Below, one piece after another: positions 7,258 through 16,477 of a stretch of 64,000 nt of DNA. The translations under genes were made by a program, and so were the position numbers. The stretch lies in NCBI GenBank assembly GCA_002502245.1, contig DAPW01000015.1, positions 124,001 to 188,000 of the forward strand. The letters are read 5' to 3'. Numbering within the stretch: position 1 is the first letter of the stretch; the number at the start of each line of letters is the position of its first letter. The notes under the pieces were generated by a model. The model saw only the letters and a list, made by a program, of their open reading frames with translations. It did no database searches and was not told where the DNA came from. The DNA comes from Methanoregula sp. UBA154 (lineage in GTDB: Archaea; Halobacteriota; Methanomicrobia; Methanomicrobiales; Methanospirillaceae).

Positions 7258-7474
7258 ATTAATAATCGGGATCGTTGGAATCCTGATTTTTGTTTGTGCG
7301 ATATCCCTTGCATTATCAATCGTTCAAATACCGTTGGGGATTATTTCTTGGATAATCTCTCTTGATATTCCCAACTCGATAAAACTGGCAGTAACAAATG
7401 AGATGATAGCACTCTCGTTCTTAATAATCGGAATTCCTGCAGCGATTTATGCAAAAGTTAAAAGGATTATTTGA
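7229..7474 (+). CDS. small two-TM membrane protein
   Basis: The 81-aa product is mostly hydrophobic: helices at about 10-32 and 55-74 flank an IPLGIISW loop, and the C-terminus is KVKRII. The start overlaps the last codons of the HNH gene in another frame. I chose the ATG at 7229 over a TTG at 7211. It shares the AT-rich composition of the HNH gene and may have arrived with it. No family is recognised; an immunity or membrane role would be speculation. Confidence 0.5.
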   Translation: MHNSSGSPIELIIGIVGILIFVCAISLALSIVQIPLGIISWIISLDIPNSIKLAVTNEMIALSFLIIGIPAAIYAKVKRII

Positions 7475-7538
7475 AAAGGAATCTTTTTTTTCTATTTTGC
7501 CTCAAACTCGGAGCATTTCTTTAAAAAAAAGAAAAAAA

Positions 7539-7690
7539 TTACTGATACTCCGGCTGCTGCATCTTCTCGGGGATCCCGCCCTAGAAGTGCTGCCGGATCC
7601 TGCCGTATTACTGCCGGAGGTTCTCGTTCATAGTGGGGTAAACCTTGTTCCGGGCCGCATCAATTGGCGGGGGAAACGACCGACGCCCTC
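7539..7690 (-). pseudogene. broken duplicate of the cdc48 3' end
   Basis: Read on the minus strand, this segment translates as NKVYPTMNENLRQ, stop, YGRIRQHF, stop, GGIPEKMQQPEYQ, stop. The intact cdc48 gene at 8087 ends NKVHPTMNENLRQ-YYGKIQQHFKGG-LPEKVQPPEYQ. The DNA is roughly 80% identical over about 150 bp, including the final stop, and both copies are preceded by a similar A-rich stretch. Two nonsense codons make it a dead fragment. It is the remnant either of a lost tandem cdc48 copy or of a duplication caused by insertion of foreign DNA into the cdc48 tail. Confidence 0.85.
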
Positions 7691-7736
7691 TTCCAAATGC
7701 GCACTCCCCGGAACGAGCCGGGAGATTTTCCCTTTC

Positions 7737-7964
7737 CTATAAAAAAATAAAATCTGTCCCGGTACCTGAATCAGCAGAGTGAGGTAAACTGATAAGTGAT
7801 GCATGATGCAGTTTTGGACGCCGGGTATTGAGGACGGGAAATGTATACCCGCATCCCGGGCAGGATGTATTACCTGCTTTCGTTTCTTTCTGGCATATCG
7901 GGCAGAGTTGCTGGGTCTCACCTCCGTCAGGGACCGTCGCCTTGATACGGATTCGGTGTTTCAT
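7737..7964 (-). CDS. small zinc-ribbon protein
   Basis: This 75-aa ORF has one clear zinc ribbon, CPICQKETKAGNTSCPGCGY, at about 21-40, followed by a 35-residue tail without clear features. A purine-rich GGGAGAGAGAAG lies upstream of the ATG and could act as a ribosome site. It sits between the cdc48 pseudogene and the intact cdc48 gene. The regular Cys spacing supports a real protein; the role is unknown. Confidence 0.55.
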   Translation of the reverse strand: MKHRIRIKATVPDGGETQQLCPICQKETKAGNTSCPGCGYTFPVLNTRRPKLHHASLISLPHSADSGTGTDFIFL

Positions 7965-8086
7965 AGCACTTCTCTCTCCCTCTGTGCTTAAAAAATTTCA
8001 ACATCGCTGAGGTTACAGGGTATAACTCCGGGAGTACTTTGTGGAACCCTGGTCAGGTAGGGGTCTTTTTTAAAAAAGCGAAAAAA

Positions 8087-10504
8087 TTACTGGTACTCCG
8101 GCGGCTGCACCTTCTCGGGGAGCCCGCCCTTGAAGTGCTGCTGGATCTTGCCGTAATACTGCCGGAGGTTCTCGTTCATCGTCGGGTGCACCTTGTTCCT
8201 CGCTGCATCGAAGTGGCGGGTGGCAACGACCTTGACTCCCTCGCGGAGGGCAAGCATGCCGGCTTCCCGGCAGAGGGCTTCGAGGTCTGAGCCGACAAAT
8301 CCTTCGGTCACCCGGGCAAGGTCGGCGGCAAGGCTCTCCCGGGCCGGGTCGGCAAGGGTCAGGTTCCGCTCGGCCATGTGCTCGATGAGACTCCTCCGGC
8401 GGGTGCCGGCGGGGATTCCGGTCATCTTTTCCGGCGCCGGGGTGATGGCAGCGGTGATCTCGTCTGCTGTCACCTCCCTGTTCCTCCCGAGTTTCTCGAC
8501 CAGTTCCGTGATCGCGTCCTCGTTATACTGCGCGGTCAGGCGCACAATCTCCTCAAGGCGCGATCCTTCGAGCGGCATGAAGCGGGTATGGATGGCGATG
8601 ATCTGCTTCCGGTCCTCAAAGACGGGCTCCCCGATGTACACGAGGCGGTCAAACCGCCCCGCACGCAGGAGGGCCGGGTCGACCATCTCGGGGCGGTTCG
8701 TGGCGCCCATGATAACAACATCTTTTAACTCGATGAGGCCGTCCATCTCGGTGAGGATCTGGTTGAGCACGTTGTCGAGGACATGGGAGTCGCCGCCCCG
8801 GCCCCGTTCCGGCGCCAGGGCGTCCAGTTCGTCGAAGAAGATGATTGCCGGGGCGACCTGCCGGGCCTTCTTGAAGATCTCGCGCACGGCCCGCTCGCTC
8901 TCGCCCACCCACTTGGAGAGGAGCTGGGGGCCGCGGACGGGGATAAAGTTCGCCCCGCTCTCGCTGGCCACCGCTTTTGCGATCAGGGTTTTTCCGGTTC
9001 CCGGAGGGCCGTAGAGGAGGATGCCCCGGGGCGGCTCGATCCCGAGATCATCGATCCGCTGCCGGTCTTTTAAGGGGAGCTCGATCGCCTCGCGGACCTC
9101 GACCTTCGCTGCATCAAGGCCGCCCACGTTCTGCCACTTGACGTGCGATACTTCCAGCATCACTTCCCGCATCGCGCTCGGGCCAACGTCCCGCTGGGCG
9201 CTCCGGAAGTCGCTCGCGTAGACCCGGAGCGTGTCCAGCACCTCCTGCGGGATCTCCTCGGCGTCGAGGTCAAGGTCCGGCAGGTAGCGGCGGAGGGCCC
9301 GGATCGCTGCCTCGCGGGCAAGGGCGGCAAGATCGGCGCCCACGAACCCGTGGGTCTGCTGGGCGAGGGTGTCGAGGTTGACGTCCTCGGCAAGCGGCAT
9401 TCCCCGGGTGTGGATCTTCATGATCTCGATCCGGTCCGGCTCGCTTGGGACCCCGATCTCGATCTCCCGGTCAAAGCGCCCGGGACGGCGGAGGGCCGCA
9501 TCGATCGCATCGACGCGGTTCGTGGCGCCGATGACAACGACCTGCCCGCGTTCCTCGAGCCCGTCCATCATGGTGAGGAGCTGGGCAACGACCCGGCGTT
9601 CGACTTCGCCGGTCACGTCCTCGCGCCGCGGGGCAATGGAGTCCAGTTCGTCGATAAAGATGATCGAAGGCGCGTTCTCCCGGGCCTCGTCGAAGATATC
9701 CCGGAGTTTCTGCTCGCTCTCGCCGTAATATTTCGATATCACTTCCGGCCCGGCGATATGGATGAAGTGTGCCCCGCTCTCGCTGGCCACCGCCTTTGCG
9801 ATCAGGGTCTTGCCGGTGCCCGGCGGGCCGTAGAGGAGGACGCCCTTGGGCGGCTCGATCCCGAGCTTCTGGAACAGTTCCGGGTGCCGGAGCGGGAGCT
9901 CGATCGTCTCGCGGAGCCGCTGGAGCTCATCCTTGAGGCCCCCGATATCCTCGTAGCTGAACCGCTTGATACCCTCGAACCCGGCCGCGGGCTTGTCGGA
10001 GAACTCGATCGCGGTGTTCTTGGTGATGATCACCGCTTCCTCGGGCTCGACTTCCACGACCTTGAAGCCAACGATCTGCGGCTGGATGAACGGCAGGCCG
10101 AGCATGATCGGGATGGTGTCATTTTTTACGACCGGGAAATCGATCAGGCCGTTCACGACATGGGGATTGTTCGCGATCGGGATCTTCTTGGGGAGGTCTT
10201 CCGGGGGTGCGAGGACCACCCGTTTCGCCTCGATCTCGTCTGCGATCCTGACGACTTTCACGTTGTCGCCGATGCTGACACCGGCATTCTGCCGGGTAAA
10301 ATTGTCAACCCGTATCTTGCGCTGGTTCCAGTCCTCGACAAGGGCCCGCCAGACCTTGGCCACGGTCCGGCGTTTCCCCTCGATCGCGACCAGGTCCCCG
10401 GGCGAGATCTTGAGCGCGAGCATGGTCTCGGGATCCAGCCGGGCCTTTCCGCCACCCTGATCGCCGGGGTACGCGGAATCCACCCTTAATTGCACTTCTG
10501 GCAT
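8087..10504 (-). CDS. CDC48/VAT-type AAA ATPase
   Basis: This ~805-aa archaeal p97 homologue is an unfoldase that forms hexamers and feeds proteins to the proteasome. A double-psi/CDC48-N domain (about 1-180) is followed by two AAA modules with Walker A GPPGTGKT near 226 and 503 and Walker B IIFIDE and IIFFDE near 281 and 555; both SRH regions (GATNR) are present. The second module carries an extra ~65 residues between LEEIVRLT and EGFVGSDLEALCREA, longer than usual VAT. An in-frame ATG 15 nt upstream (10519) is possible, but a TATA box at 10531-10537 puts the transcript start near 10509, favouring MPEV at 10504. A broken copy of its 3' end lies at 7539-7690. Confidence 0.95.
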   Translation of the reverse strand: MPEVQLRVDSAYPGDQGGGKARLDPETMLALKISPGDLVAIEGKRRTVAKVWRALVEDWNQRKIRVDNFTRQNAGVSIGDNVKVVRIADEIEAKRVVLAPPEDLPKKIPIANNPHVVNGLIDFPVVKNDTIPIMLGLPFIQPQIVGFKVVEVEPEEAVIITKNTAIEFSDKPAAGFEGIKRFSYEDIGGLKDELQRLRETIELPLRHPELFQKLGIEPPKGVLLYGPPGTGKTLIAKAVASESGAHFIHIAGPEVISKYYGESEQKLRDIFDEARENAPSIIFIDELDSIAPRREDVTGEVERRVVAQLLTMMDGLEERGQVVVIGATNRVDAIDAALRRPGRFDREIEIGVPSEPDRIEIMKIHTRGMPLAEDVNLDTLAQQTHGFVGADLAALAREAAIRALRRYLPDLDLDAEEIPQEVLDTLRVYASDFRSAQRDVGPSAMREVMLEVSHVKWQNVGGLDAAKVEVREAIELPLKDRQRIDDLGIEPPRGILLYGPPGTGKTLIAKAVASESGANFIPVRGPQLLSKWVGESERAVREIFKKARQVAPAIIFFDELDALAPERGRGGDSHVLDNVLNQILTEMDGLIELKDVVIMGATNRPEMVDPALLRAGRFDRLVYIGEPVFEDRKQIIAIHTRFMPLEGSRLEEIVRLTAQYNEDAITELVEKLGRNREVTADEITAAITPAPEKMTGIPAGTRRRSLIEHMAERNLTLADPARESLAADLARVTEGFVGSDLEALCREAGMLALREGVKVVATRHFDAARNKVHPTMNENLRQYYGKIQQHFKGGLPEKVQPPEYQ

Positions 10505-10505
10505 T

Positions 10506-10546
10506 ACCTTAAAGGTCATATACGCAGGGATTTATAGGTACTGATA
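10506..10546. promoter_or_regulatory. divergent promoter between cdc48 and larC
   Basis: Only about 40 bp separate the two divergent genes. TTTATAG at 10531-10537 reads as CTATAAA on the minus strand and fits a cdc48 TATA box with a nearly leaderless transcript. For larC, the CTTAAAGG region at 10509-10516 is the only AT-rich candidate at the right distance. Confidence 0.4.
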
Positions 10547-11758
10547 ATGAGGGTCCTCATCTTCGATCCGTTCCACGGTGCAGCGGGCGACATGGTCACC
10601 GGCGCCCTGCTTGATTGCGGGGCAGACCGGGAAGCAGTCCTGCGGGCAATGGCTGCTGTTGTTGCAGAGCCTTCGGTTACGACCGTCACCCGGGAAGGGA
10701 TCCGGGCCGTAAAAGTGGACACGAACGCCACACCGGCTCACCGGACCCTTGCCGAGGTGATGGAGCGCCTCGATGCAGCGGCTCCCCACGTGCCGGCACC
10801 GGCGCTTGCCATGGCCCGCCGGGTCTTTTTGCGGATCCATGCAGCGGAGTCGGCAGTGCACGGTGCCCACGCCCATTTCCATGAAGTGGGGGCGGACGAT
10901 GCCATTGCGGATGTCCTCGGGGCCTGTACCGCCCTGCACACCCTTGCCGTGGACGGCGTCAGCATTCTCCCGGTCATGCTCGGGCACGGCACGGCCACAG
11001 GCTCCCATGGCACATTCCCCGTTCCGTCCCCGGCCACTGCCGCTATCCTGCAGGAGACAACCCTCGTTGTCTCGCCCGGAGAACATGCCGGCGAGCTCTG
11101 CACGCCGACCGGCGCGGCACTCCTTGCCGAGTTCTCTACCCTTGACCCCGGCACGCTGGGAGGATATACCATCCTCGCGAGCGGGTACGGTGCCGGCACC
11201 CGGGACACCCGTGATGCCCCGAATGTCCTCCGGGTGATACTGGCCGGGACTGCAGGTACCGGCGCTGCATTGTCGCAGGACACCACAGACCTGCTGGAGA
11301 CCAATGTGGACGATGTCAGCGGAGAGGTGATCGCCCACGCGGTTGCACGGTTCATGGAGGCCGGTGCACGGGACGCATCCGCGGTCCCGGTCATCATGAA
11401 AAAAGGCCGCCCCGCGTTCCTGGTCCGCGTAATCAGCCCCCCGGAATCGAGCGCCCGGCTCGCGGAGCTCATGGCGCTTGAGCTCGGGACCCTCGGAGTC
11501 CGCTGCATCCCGGGGGTGCACCGCTTTATTGCGGAACGGACGGTTCTGGAGGTTGAGATTGAAATCGCCGGCAAACGCTGCCACCTGCCCGTAAAACTGG
11601 GGTGGATGCACGGGTCGGTCTACGTGCTGAAGGCAGAGTACGAACCGGCCCGGCAGATCGCCGCGGAGACGGGAATACCGGTCCGGGCCGTGCTCCGGGC
11701 CGTGGAAGAGCAGGCGTGGGAGCAGGTAAAAACGGGGCAGGTACAGTCCCCGCACTGA
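10547..11758 (+). CDS. larC: LarC-type nickel insertion protein (nickel-pincer cofactor)
   Basis: The 403-aa protein starts with the family signature DPFHGAAGDM, followed by the His-rich HGAHAHFHEVG segment near 105. In lactobacilli LarC inserts nickel into pyridinium-3,5-bisthiocarboxylic acid mononucleotide to complete the cofactor of lactate racemase. There the gene needs a frameshift to join LarC1 and LarC2; here both parts are in one frame. No larA, larB or larE is visible, as is common for methanogen LarC homologues, whose target enzyme is unknown. Starts 27 bp from the upstream ATG of divergent cdc48. Confidence 0.9.
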   Translation: MRVLIFDPFHGAAGDMVTGALLDCGADREAVLRAMAAVVAEPSVTTVTREGIRAVKVDTNATPAHRTLAEVMERLDAAAPHVPAPALAMARRVFLRIHAAESAVHGAHAHFHEVGADDAIADVLGACTALHTLAVDGVSILPVMLGHGTATGSHGTFPVPSPATAAILQETTLVVSPGEHAGELCTPTGAALLAEFSTLDPGTLGGYTILASGYGAGTRDTRDAPNVLRVILAGTAGTGAALSQDTTDLLETNVDDVSGEVIAHAVARFMEAGARDASAVPVIMKKGRPAFLVRVISPPESSARLAELMALELGTLGVRCIPGVHRFIAERTVLEVEIEIAGKRCHLPVKLGWMHGSVYVLKAEYEPARQIAAETGIPVRAVLRAVEEQAWEQVKTGQVQSPH

Positions 11759-11782
11759 TCCCAGGTTTACCGCGAACCCGCC

Positions 11783-12349
11783 ATGACTCCTCCCCTCCGC
11801 ACGGAACGACTCGAACTCGTACCGGCAACAACGGAGATCCTGAAAAGCGATCACGGTGACCGGGCAGGCCTTGCTCGGCTTCTTGCTGCAGAGATCCCGG
11901 CAGCTTGGCCGCCGCCGCTGATGGATGAGAACGCGATCCGCGAGTTCATCCGGCTGAGTTCCGAAACCGCCGGGCCGCTCTTTGCTGCATGGTACTGGGT
12001 CCTTGACAATCCGGCAGCCGGATGCCGGGTCCTGGTTGGCAACGGGGGAGTTCTCGGGATAAAGAACGCGCCGGACGCCGTTGTCCTTGGCTACTCGGTG
12101 CTGGACGAGTACCACAACCGGGGCTATGCAACCGAAGCAGTCCGCGCTCTGGTACCTGAAATCTTCTCTCTGCCGGGCATCCAAAGGATCATTGCCACAA
12201 CCTACCCTGACTTCGGGGCTTCTGTCCGGGTGCTTGAGAAAAACGGCTTTTCGCGAACCGACCGGGTGCCCGCCGGCACGGGGGCAGAGGAGGGAACGGT
12301 CTGCTTCCTGCTGGAAAAACCCCGGCAGTCCGGCTGCCCGTGCGGGTGA
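11783..12349 (+). CDS. GNAT-family N-acetyltransferase (RimJ/RimL type)
   Basis: The 188-aa protein opens with LRTERLELVPAT, typical of the RimJ/RimL branch of GNAT enzymes. The acetyl-CoA binding motif is at about 112-122 (YHNRGYATEAV), followed by the late GASVRVLEKNGF element. Such enzymes acetylate protein N-termini or small amines; the target cannot be told from sequence. It follows larC by 24 bp on the same strand and may share its transcript. Confidence 0.88.
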   Translation: MTPPLRTERLELVPATTEILKSDHGDRAGLARLLAAEIPAAWPPPLMDENAIREFIRLSSETAGPLFAAWYWVLDNPAAGCRVLVGNGGVLGIKNAPDAVVLGYSVLDEYHNRGYATEAVRALVPEIFSLPGIQRIIATTYPDFGASVRVLEKNGFSRTDRVPAGTGAEEGTVCFLLEKPRQSGCPCG

Positions 12350-12465
12350 CGGTATCCGGGCTTTATAGTATACCATCCAATATCTGAACAGGCAGACTCC
12401 TAGAGAACCCCGGGCACTTCAGGATCCCCTGTTGTTCCGGGTAGAAGGAAAACGGGACGGACCTC

Positions 12466-13143
12466 ATGAAAACGGAAAAACGGACGAGCGGGATACCGGC
12501 GCTGGACGGGCTCATTGGCGGCGGGCTCGAGATGAGGACCATCACCCAGATCTATGGTGAACCGGCAAGCGGCAAGAGCACGCTGTGCATGATCGCCGCA
12601 GTCGCGTGCCTGCGGGCCGGTGACCCCGTGGTCTATATCGATTCCGAAGGGTTCTCCATAGAGCGCTTCCGCCAGATTGCCCGAGAGGACACTGAAAAAA
12701 TTGCCGATCACCTCTACCTCTTCGAACCGCTCGATTTCGAGCACCAGGGCACGATGATCGCCGAAGCGGAAAAGGTGCTCAAGGCCCATAAGCCGGGCCT
12801 CCTCGTGATGGACTCGGCAACCGCCCTCTACCGCACCGACCTTGAAAAGGGGCGGGACGCGCTGCAGGCGCTCACAAAGCAGATGATCCACCTGCTCGGG
12901 TACTGCAAGCGCTACGAGATACCGGTCATCATCACCAACCAGGTGTATATGGATACCACCAGGAACACCTTCTCCGGCCTTGGCGGTGTCGCCCTCGAAC
13001 ATCTCTCGAAAGTCATCATCCGTCTCGAGAAGACGGATACCCCCGGCCTCCGCCGGGCCCGGCTGGTCAAGCACCGCTCCCGCCCGGAAGGTGCGTTCTT
13101 CCTGTTCGAGATCGTTGAAGAAGGAGTACGGGTAAAGGAATGA
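12466..13143 (+). CDS. radB: DNA repair and recombination protein RadB
   Basis: The 225-aa protein is a RecA/RadA-type ATPase core without the N-terminal helix-hairpin-helix domain of RadA, as expected for RadB. Walker A is GEPASGKST (31-39) and Walker B is in GLLVMDSA (~108-115). Family members bind DNA and modulate RadA and Holliday-junction resolvase Hjc in euryarchaea. A TATA-like TTTATAGTA at 12361-12369 lies about 100 bp upstream. Confidence 0.92.
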   Translation: MKTEKRTSGIPALDGLIGGGLEMRTITQIYGEPASGKSTLCMIAAVACLRAGDPVVYIDSEGFSIERFRQIAREDTEKIADHLYLFEPLDFEHQGTMIAEAEKVLKAHKPGLLVMDSATALYRTDLEKGRDALQALTKQMIHLLGYCKRYEIPVIITNQVYMDTTRNTFSGLGGVALEHLSKVIIRLEKTDTPGLRRARLVKHRSRPEGAFFLFEIVEEGVRVKE

Positions 13144-13252
13144 CGGGGACCGTCCGATACCCATGTATCCGACCATTTCATCCACAAGACCGGATTGTTG
13201 TCCGGGTATTGTAACCATTATATCTTTTCAGTCTGACCGGTAGGTGTTCATC

Positions 13253-16200
13253 ATGCTGAGCAGGGAGGTTACCGCACAGATCAAGGCGGTGCTGGAGCAG
13301 CACCCGGAGGGACTCAGCATCACGGATCTTGTCAAATCCGTGGATATCAACCGGAACACGGCGGGGCGGTACCTTGAGCGCATGCTCCTCTCCGGCCAGG
13401 TGGAGATGCGCCGTTTCGGCATGGCAAAGATGTACACGCTGGCAGAACGGCTGCCCGTCTCCTCGGTCCTCTCCATCTCCTCGGAACTGGTCCTGCAGCT
13501 CGACTTCAGCCAGCGGATTATTTTTGCCAACGACACGCTCCTCACCTTCCTTCACGCACCGGCAAAAGCCCTGTTCGGGAAAAACATCGAATTCACGCCA
13601 TTCCCGGTGGTGTTCGAAGAGGTATTTCCTGAACTCCTCGACCGCTTCCGGCGGGGGCTGAGGGGAGAGGAATGGCACGGGGAGCTGTCCCGTCCCGTCC
13701 GGGACACGTTCTTCTTCTGCCGGGTCACCCCGACCGTGTCCAATGAGGGCACAAAAAGCGTTTCGGTTTTCCTTGAGGACATCTCGAACCAGAAACGGGA
13801 CGAGGAGCGGATCCGGAAAAGTGAAGCACGCCTGCGGAGCATCTTCCGGGCCTCTTCGGTTGGTATCGGTGTGGTGGCCGACCGTATCCTCCTCGAGGTG
13901 AACGACCGCTTCTGCCAGATGACCGGGTACCCTGCCGCCGAACTCGTTGGAAAATCGGTGCGGATGCTGTATTCCTCGCCGGAAGAATTCGACCGGACCG
14001 GTGTCCTGAAATACTCACAGGCACGCCGGGGCGGCACCGGCTCGATTGAAACGCACTGGGTCAAAAAGGATGGAACAGTCATCGATGTCCTCATGAGTGT
14101 GACCCTCCTGGACCCCGCCAACATCTCTGCCGGGATCACGTTCACGGCACTGGACATCACCGAGCGGAACCGGGCCGGGCAGGCCCTGCGTGAGAGCGAG
14201 GCACGTCTCCAGCTGGCGCTTTCCGGCGCTGAAATGGGAATGTGGGAGCTGGAAATCCCGTCCCTGAAAGGTTCGATCGATGAACGGGCTGCCGCGATCC
14301 TCGGTTTCAGGAGAAACGATATCGGGACGTACCGTGCTGACTGGGACACACTGTCGCATCCTGACGATGTTCCCTTCATTCACCAGAGACTTGCCGCCCA
14401 TCTTGAGGGGCGTGCACCGCTCTTTGAATCCGAGCACCGCATGCGGCATACGTCCGGCAGGTGGATATGGATACTTGGCCGGGGTAAAATCACGTCCCGG
14501 TCAAAGGAGGATTCGGGCATACGGATTTCCGGGACCCTGCAGGATATCACCGCACGCAAGGAGTCTGAGCAGGCGCTCCGGGAGAGCGAGGAGAAGTACC
14601 GGCATGTTGTCGAGGAATCCCTGCAGGGACTGACCATCCTTCAGGATGGCCGGCCGGTGTATGCGAACCCGGCCATGCTGGAGATTGGTGGATATGCCTC
14701 GCTGGATGAATACCTGGCGCTCAGCAGCGATGAGACGATGGCTACCGTCCACCCGGAAGACCGCGGCCGGATAGCACAGGTCATGGCGGACCGCCTGGCG
14801 GGAATGCCGATACCGCCGGAAAATGAGTTCCGCATCCTGCGGAAGGATGGGGAGATCCGGTGGGTTATGACGCGTGGGGCCCGCATCACGTACAGCGGGG
14901 CACCGGCGGTCCAGATCACGTATTTTGATATAACCGAACGCAAGCAGGCCGAGCGATCGCTCTCGGAGAGCGAGGAACGCCTCCGCCAGGTTACAGAAAC
15001 CCTGACCAGCGTGTTCTATGTCCACGACCGGGTATCGAACCAGTTCGTGTACGTGAGCCCGGCCTATGAAAAGATATGGAAACGGTCATGCCAGTCCCTG
15101 TATGACAATCCCTATACCTACCGTGAATCAGTGCATCCGGATGACCAGCCCCTGCTGCTGGAATCCATCCGGCAGGAACGGGAAGGGTCGAAGTATGTGG
15201 ACACAGAGTACCGGATTATCCAGCCTGACGGGACAGTCCGCTGGATCCACTCGCAGAACTTCCCGATCTTTGATGCACAGGGAAAAGTGTACCGCGTTGC
15301 GGGGATTGCAGAGGATATCACCGGGCGCAGGACTGCAGAGGATGCCCTCCGCGAGAGCGAGGACCGGTACCGGAAACTTGTCGAAATATCCCCGAATGCG
15401 ATCATCCTGCACCAGGACGGGAAGATACTCTACGTCAACGCGGAGCTGGTCCGCATCCTGGGTGCCCGGGACGCGGGTGAACTGACGGGCAGAGAGGTTC
15501 TGGAGATCATCCATCCCGGTTACCTGCAGGCAATCCGGGAAAATATCCGGAGAGACCTCAAGGGGGAGAATACGCCGGTCATGGAGATGCAGCTGCTCCG
15601 GACCGATGGTACCCCGGTCATGATCGAGGGCAGGGGTGTATCGACCAGTATCGGCGGCAGGCCGGCAGTCCTCGTGGCGCTCAATGACATCACGGAGCGT
15701 TACCAGGCTGCGGTTGCCCTGAAGGAGAGCGAGAACCGGTACCGGAGCCTTGCCGAAGCCTCCCGGGACATCATCTTTGTCATAGGCAGGGATGATCGGG
15801 TCGATTATGTCAACAGCTATGCCGCAGCCATGCTCGGAATGCCTGCCAGCCAGCTTGCCGGGAGAGAACGCTCATCCCTGTTCAGCGGCGAAACAGGAGA
15901 ACGGCAGGCCCGGGGGCTCCGCCGTGTCTTTGAGACCGGGAAAGAAGGCCGGAGCGAGGGCCCCATGGAGGTCTCAGGGAAAAAGCGCTGGTTCGACCAC
16001 TATCTCATTCCCATAACGGATGCGCAGGGGACAGTCACCTCCGTGCTCGGGGTTTCGCGGGACATCACGGACCGGAAGATCGCAGAAGAGGCGCAGCGCG
16101 CGAGCGAGGAGCGGTACCGGTTCATCGCGGACAATTCGCTCGATATCATCACCCGCATCACTCCTGAGAATATCTGTACCTATGTTTCGCCTGCCATCAC

Positions 16201-16477
16201 CCCGCTCCTCGGTTATCCCGTGGCCGGGATGGTGGACAAGCCCGTCCTTTCTCTCGTGCATCCGGATGATCTCGGGCAACTGCATCGCGATATGGAGGCA
16301 ATTGTCCGGAACGGATTGAACCAGTATATCTCCGTGTTCAGGATCCGGCACAGGGACGGCCACTTCCTGTGGTTCGAGTCCACCACACGCGTTATCCGCG
16401 ATGAGAGTACAGGCAGCATCAGGGAGTTCCTGAGCATTGCCCGCGATGTGACCGGGCGGATGGAAGCAGGAAGATGA
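13253..16477 (+). CDS. wHTH plus multi-PAS sensor-regulator without kinase domain
   Basis: The ~1074-aa cytoplasmic protein has an N-terminal winged helix (about 1-60, with SITDLVKSVDINRNTAGRYL) followed by eight PAS or PAS-like units. Seven of these start with SExRYR/SEARL-type linkers and many end in DITxR motifs. It ends right after the last PAS/PAC (ARDVTGRMEAGR); no histidine kinase, GAF or GGDEF output is present. It is therefore likely a one-component regulator in which PAS domains control DNA binding by the wHTH. ATG at 13253 follows AGGTG; a GTG at 13244 is an alternative. The N-terminus is closely related to that of the 41932 gene. TATA-like TTATATC at 13218-13224. Confidence 0.9.
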   Translation: MLSREVTAQIKAVLEQHPEGLSITDLVKSVDINRNTAGRYLERMLLSGQVEMRRFGMAKMYTLAERLPVSSVLSISSELVLQLDFSQRIIFANDTLLTFLHAPAKALFGKNIEFTPFPVVFEEVFPELLDRFRRGLRGEEWHGELSRPVRDTFFFCRVTPTVSNEGTKSVSVFLEDISNQKRDEERIRKSEARLRSIFRASSVGIGVVADRILLEVNDRFCQMTGYPAAELVGKSVRMLYSSPEEFDRTGVLKYSQARRGGTGSIETHWVKKDGTVIDVLMSVTLLDPANISAGITFTALDITERNRAGQALRESEARLQLALSGAEMGMWELEIPSLKGSIDERAAAILGFRRNDIGTYRADWDTLSHPDDVPFIHQRLAAHLEGRAPLFESEHRMRHTSGRWIWILGRGKITSRSKEDSGIRISGTLQDITARKESEQALRESEEKYRHVVEESLQGLTILQDGRPVYANPAMLEIGGYASLDEYLALSSDETMATVHPEDRGRIAQVMADRLAGMPIPPENEFRILRKDGEIRWVMTRGARITYSGAPAVQITYFDITERKQAERSLSESEERLRQVTETLTSVFYVHDRVSNQFVYVSPAYEKIWKRSCQSLYDNPYTYRESVHPDDQPLLLESIRQEREGSKYVDTEYRIIQPDGTVRWIHSQNFPIFDAQGKVYRVAGIAEDITGRRTAEDALRESEDRYRKLVEISPNAIILHQDGKILYVNAELVRILGARDAGELTGREVLEIIHPGYLQAIRENIRRDLKGENTPVMEMQLLRTDGTPVMIEGRGVSTSIGGRPAVLVALNDITERYQAAVALKESENRYRSLAEASRDIIFVIGRDDRVDYVNSYAAAMLGMPASQLAGRERSSLFSGETGERQARGLRRVFETGKEGRSEGPMEVSGKKRWFDHYLIPITDAQGTVTSVLGVSRDITDRKIAEEAQRASEERYRFIADNSLDIITRITPENICTYVSPAITPLLGYPVAGMVDKPVLSLVHPDDLGQLHRDMEAIVRNGLNQYISVFRIRHRDGHFLWFESTTRVIRDESTGSIREFLSIARDVTGRMEAGR

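Noticed and set aside
9143..10489. Long plus-strand open frame (448 codons) opposite cdc48
   Set aside because: It is antisense to the well-conserved CDC48 gene. The product is charged and without domains, a common by-product of GC-rich codon use.
10532..12376. 614-codon minus-strand frame over larC and the GNAT gene
   Set aside because: It covers two recognised genes on the other strand; the translation is Arg/Pro/Cys-rich and matches no fold.
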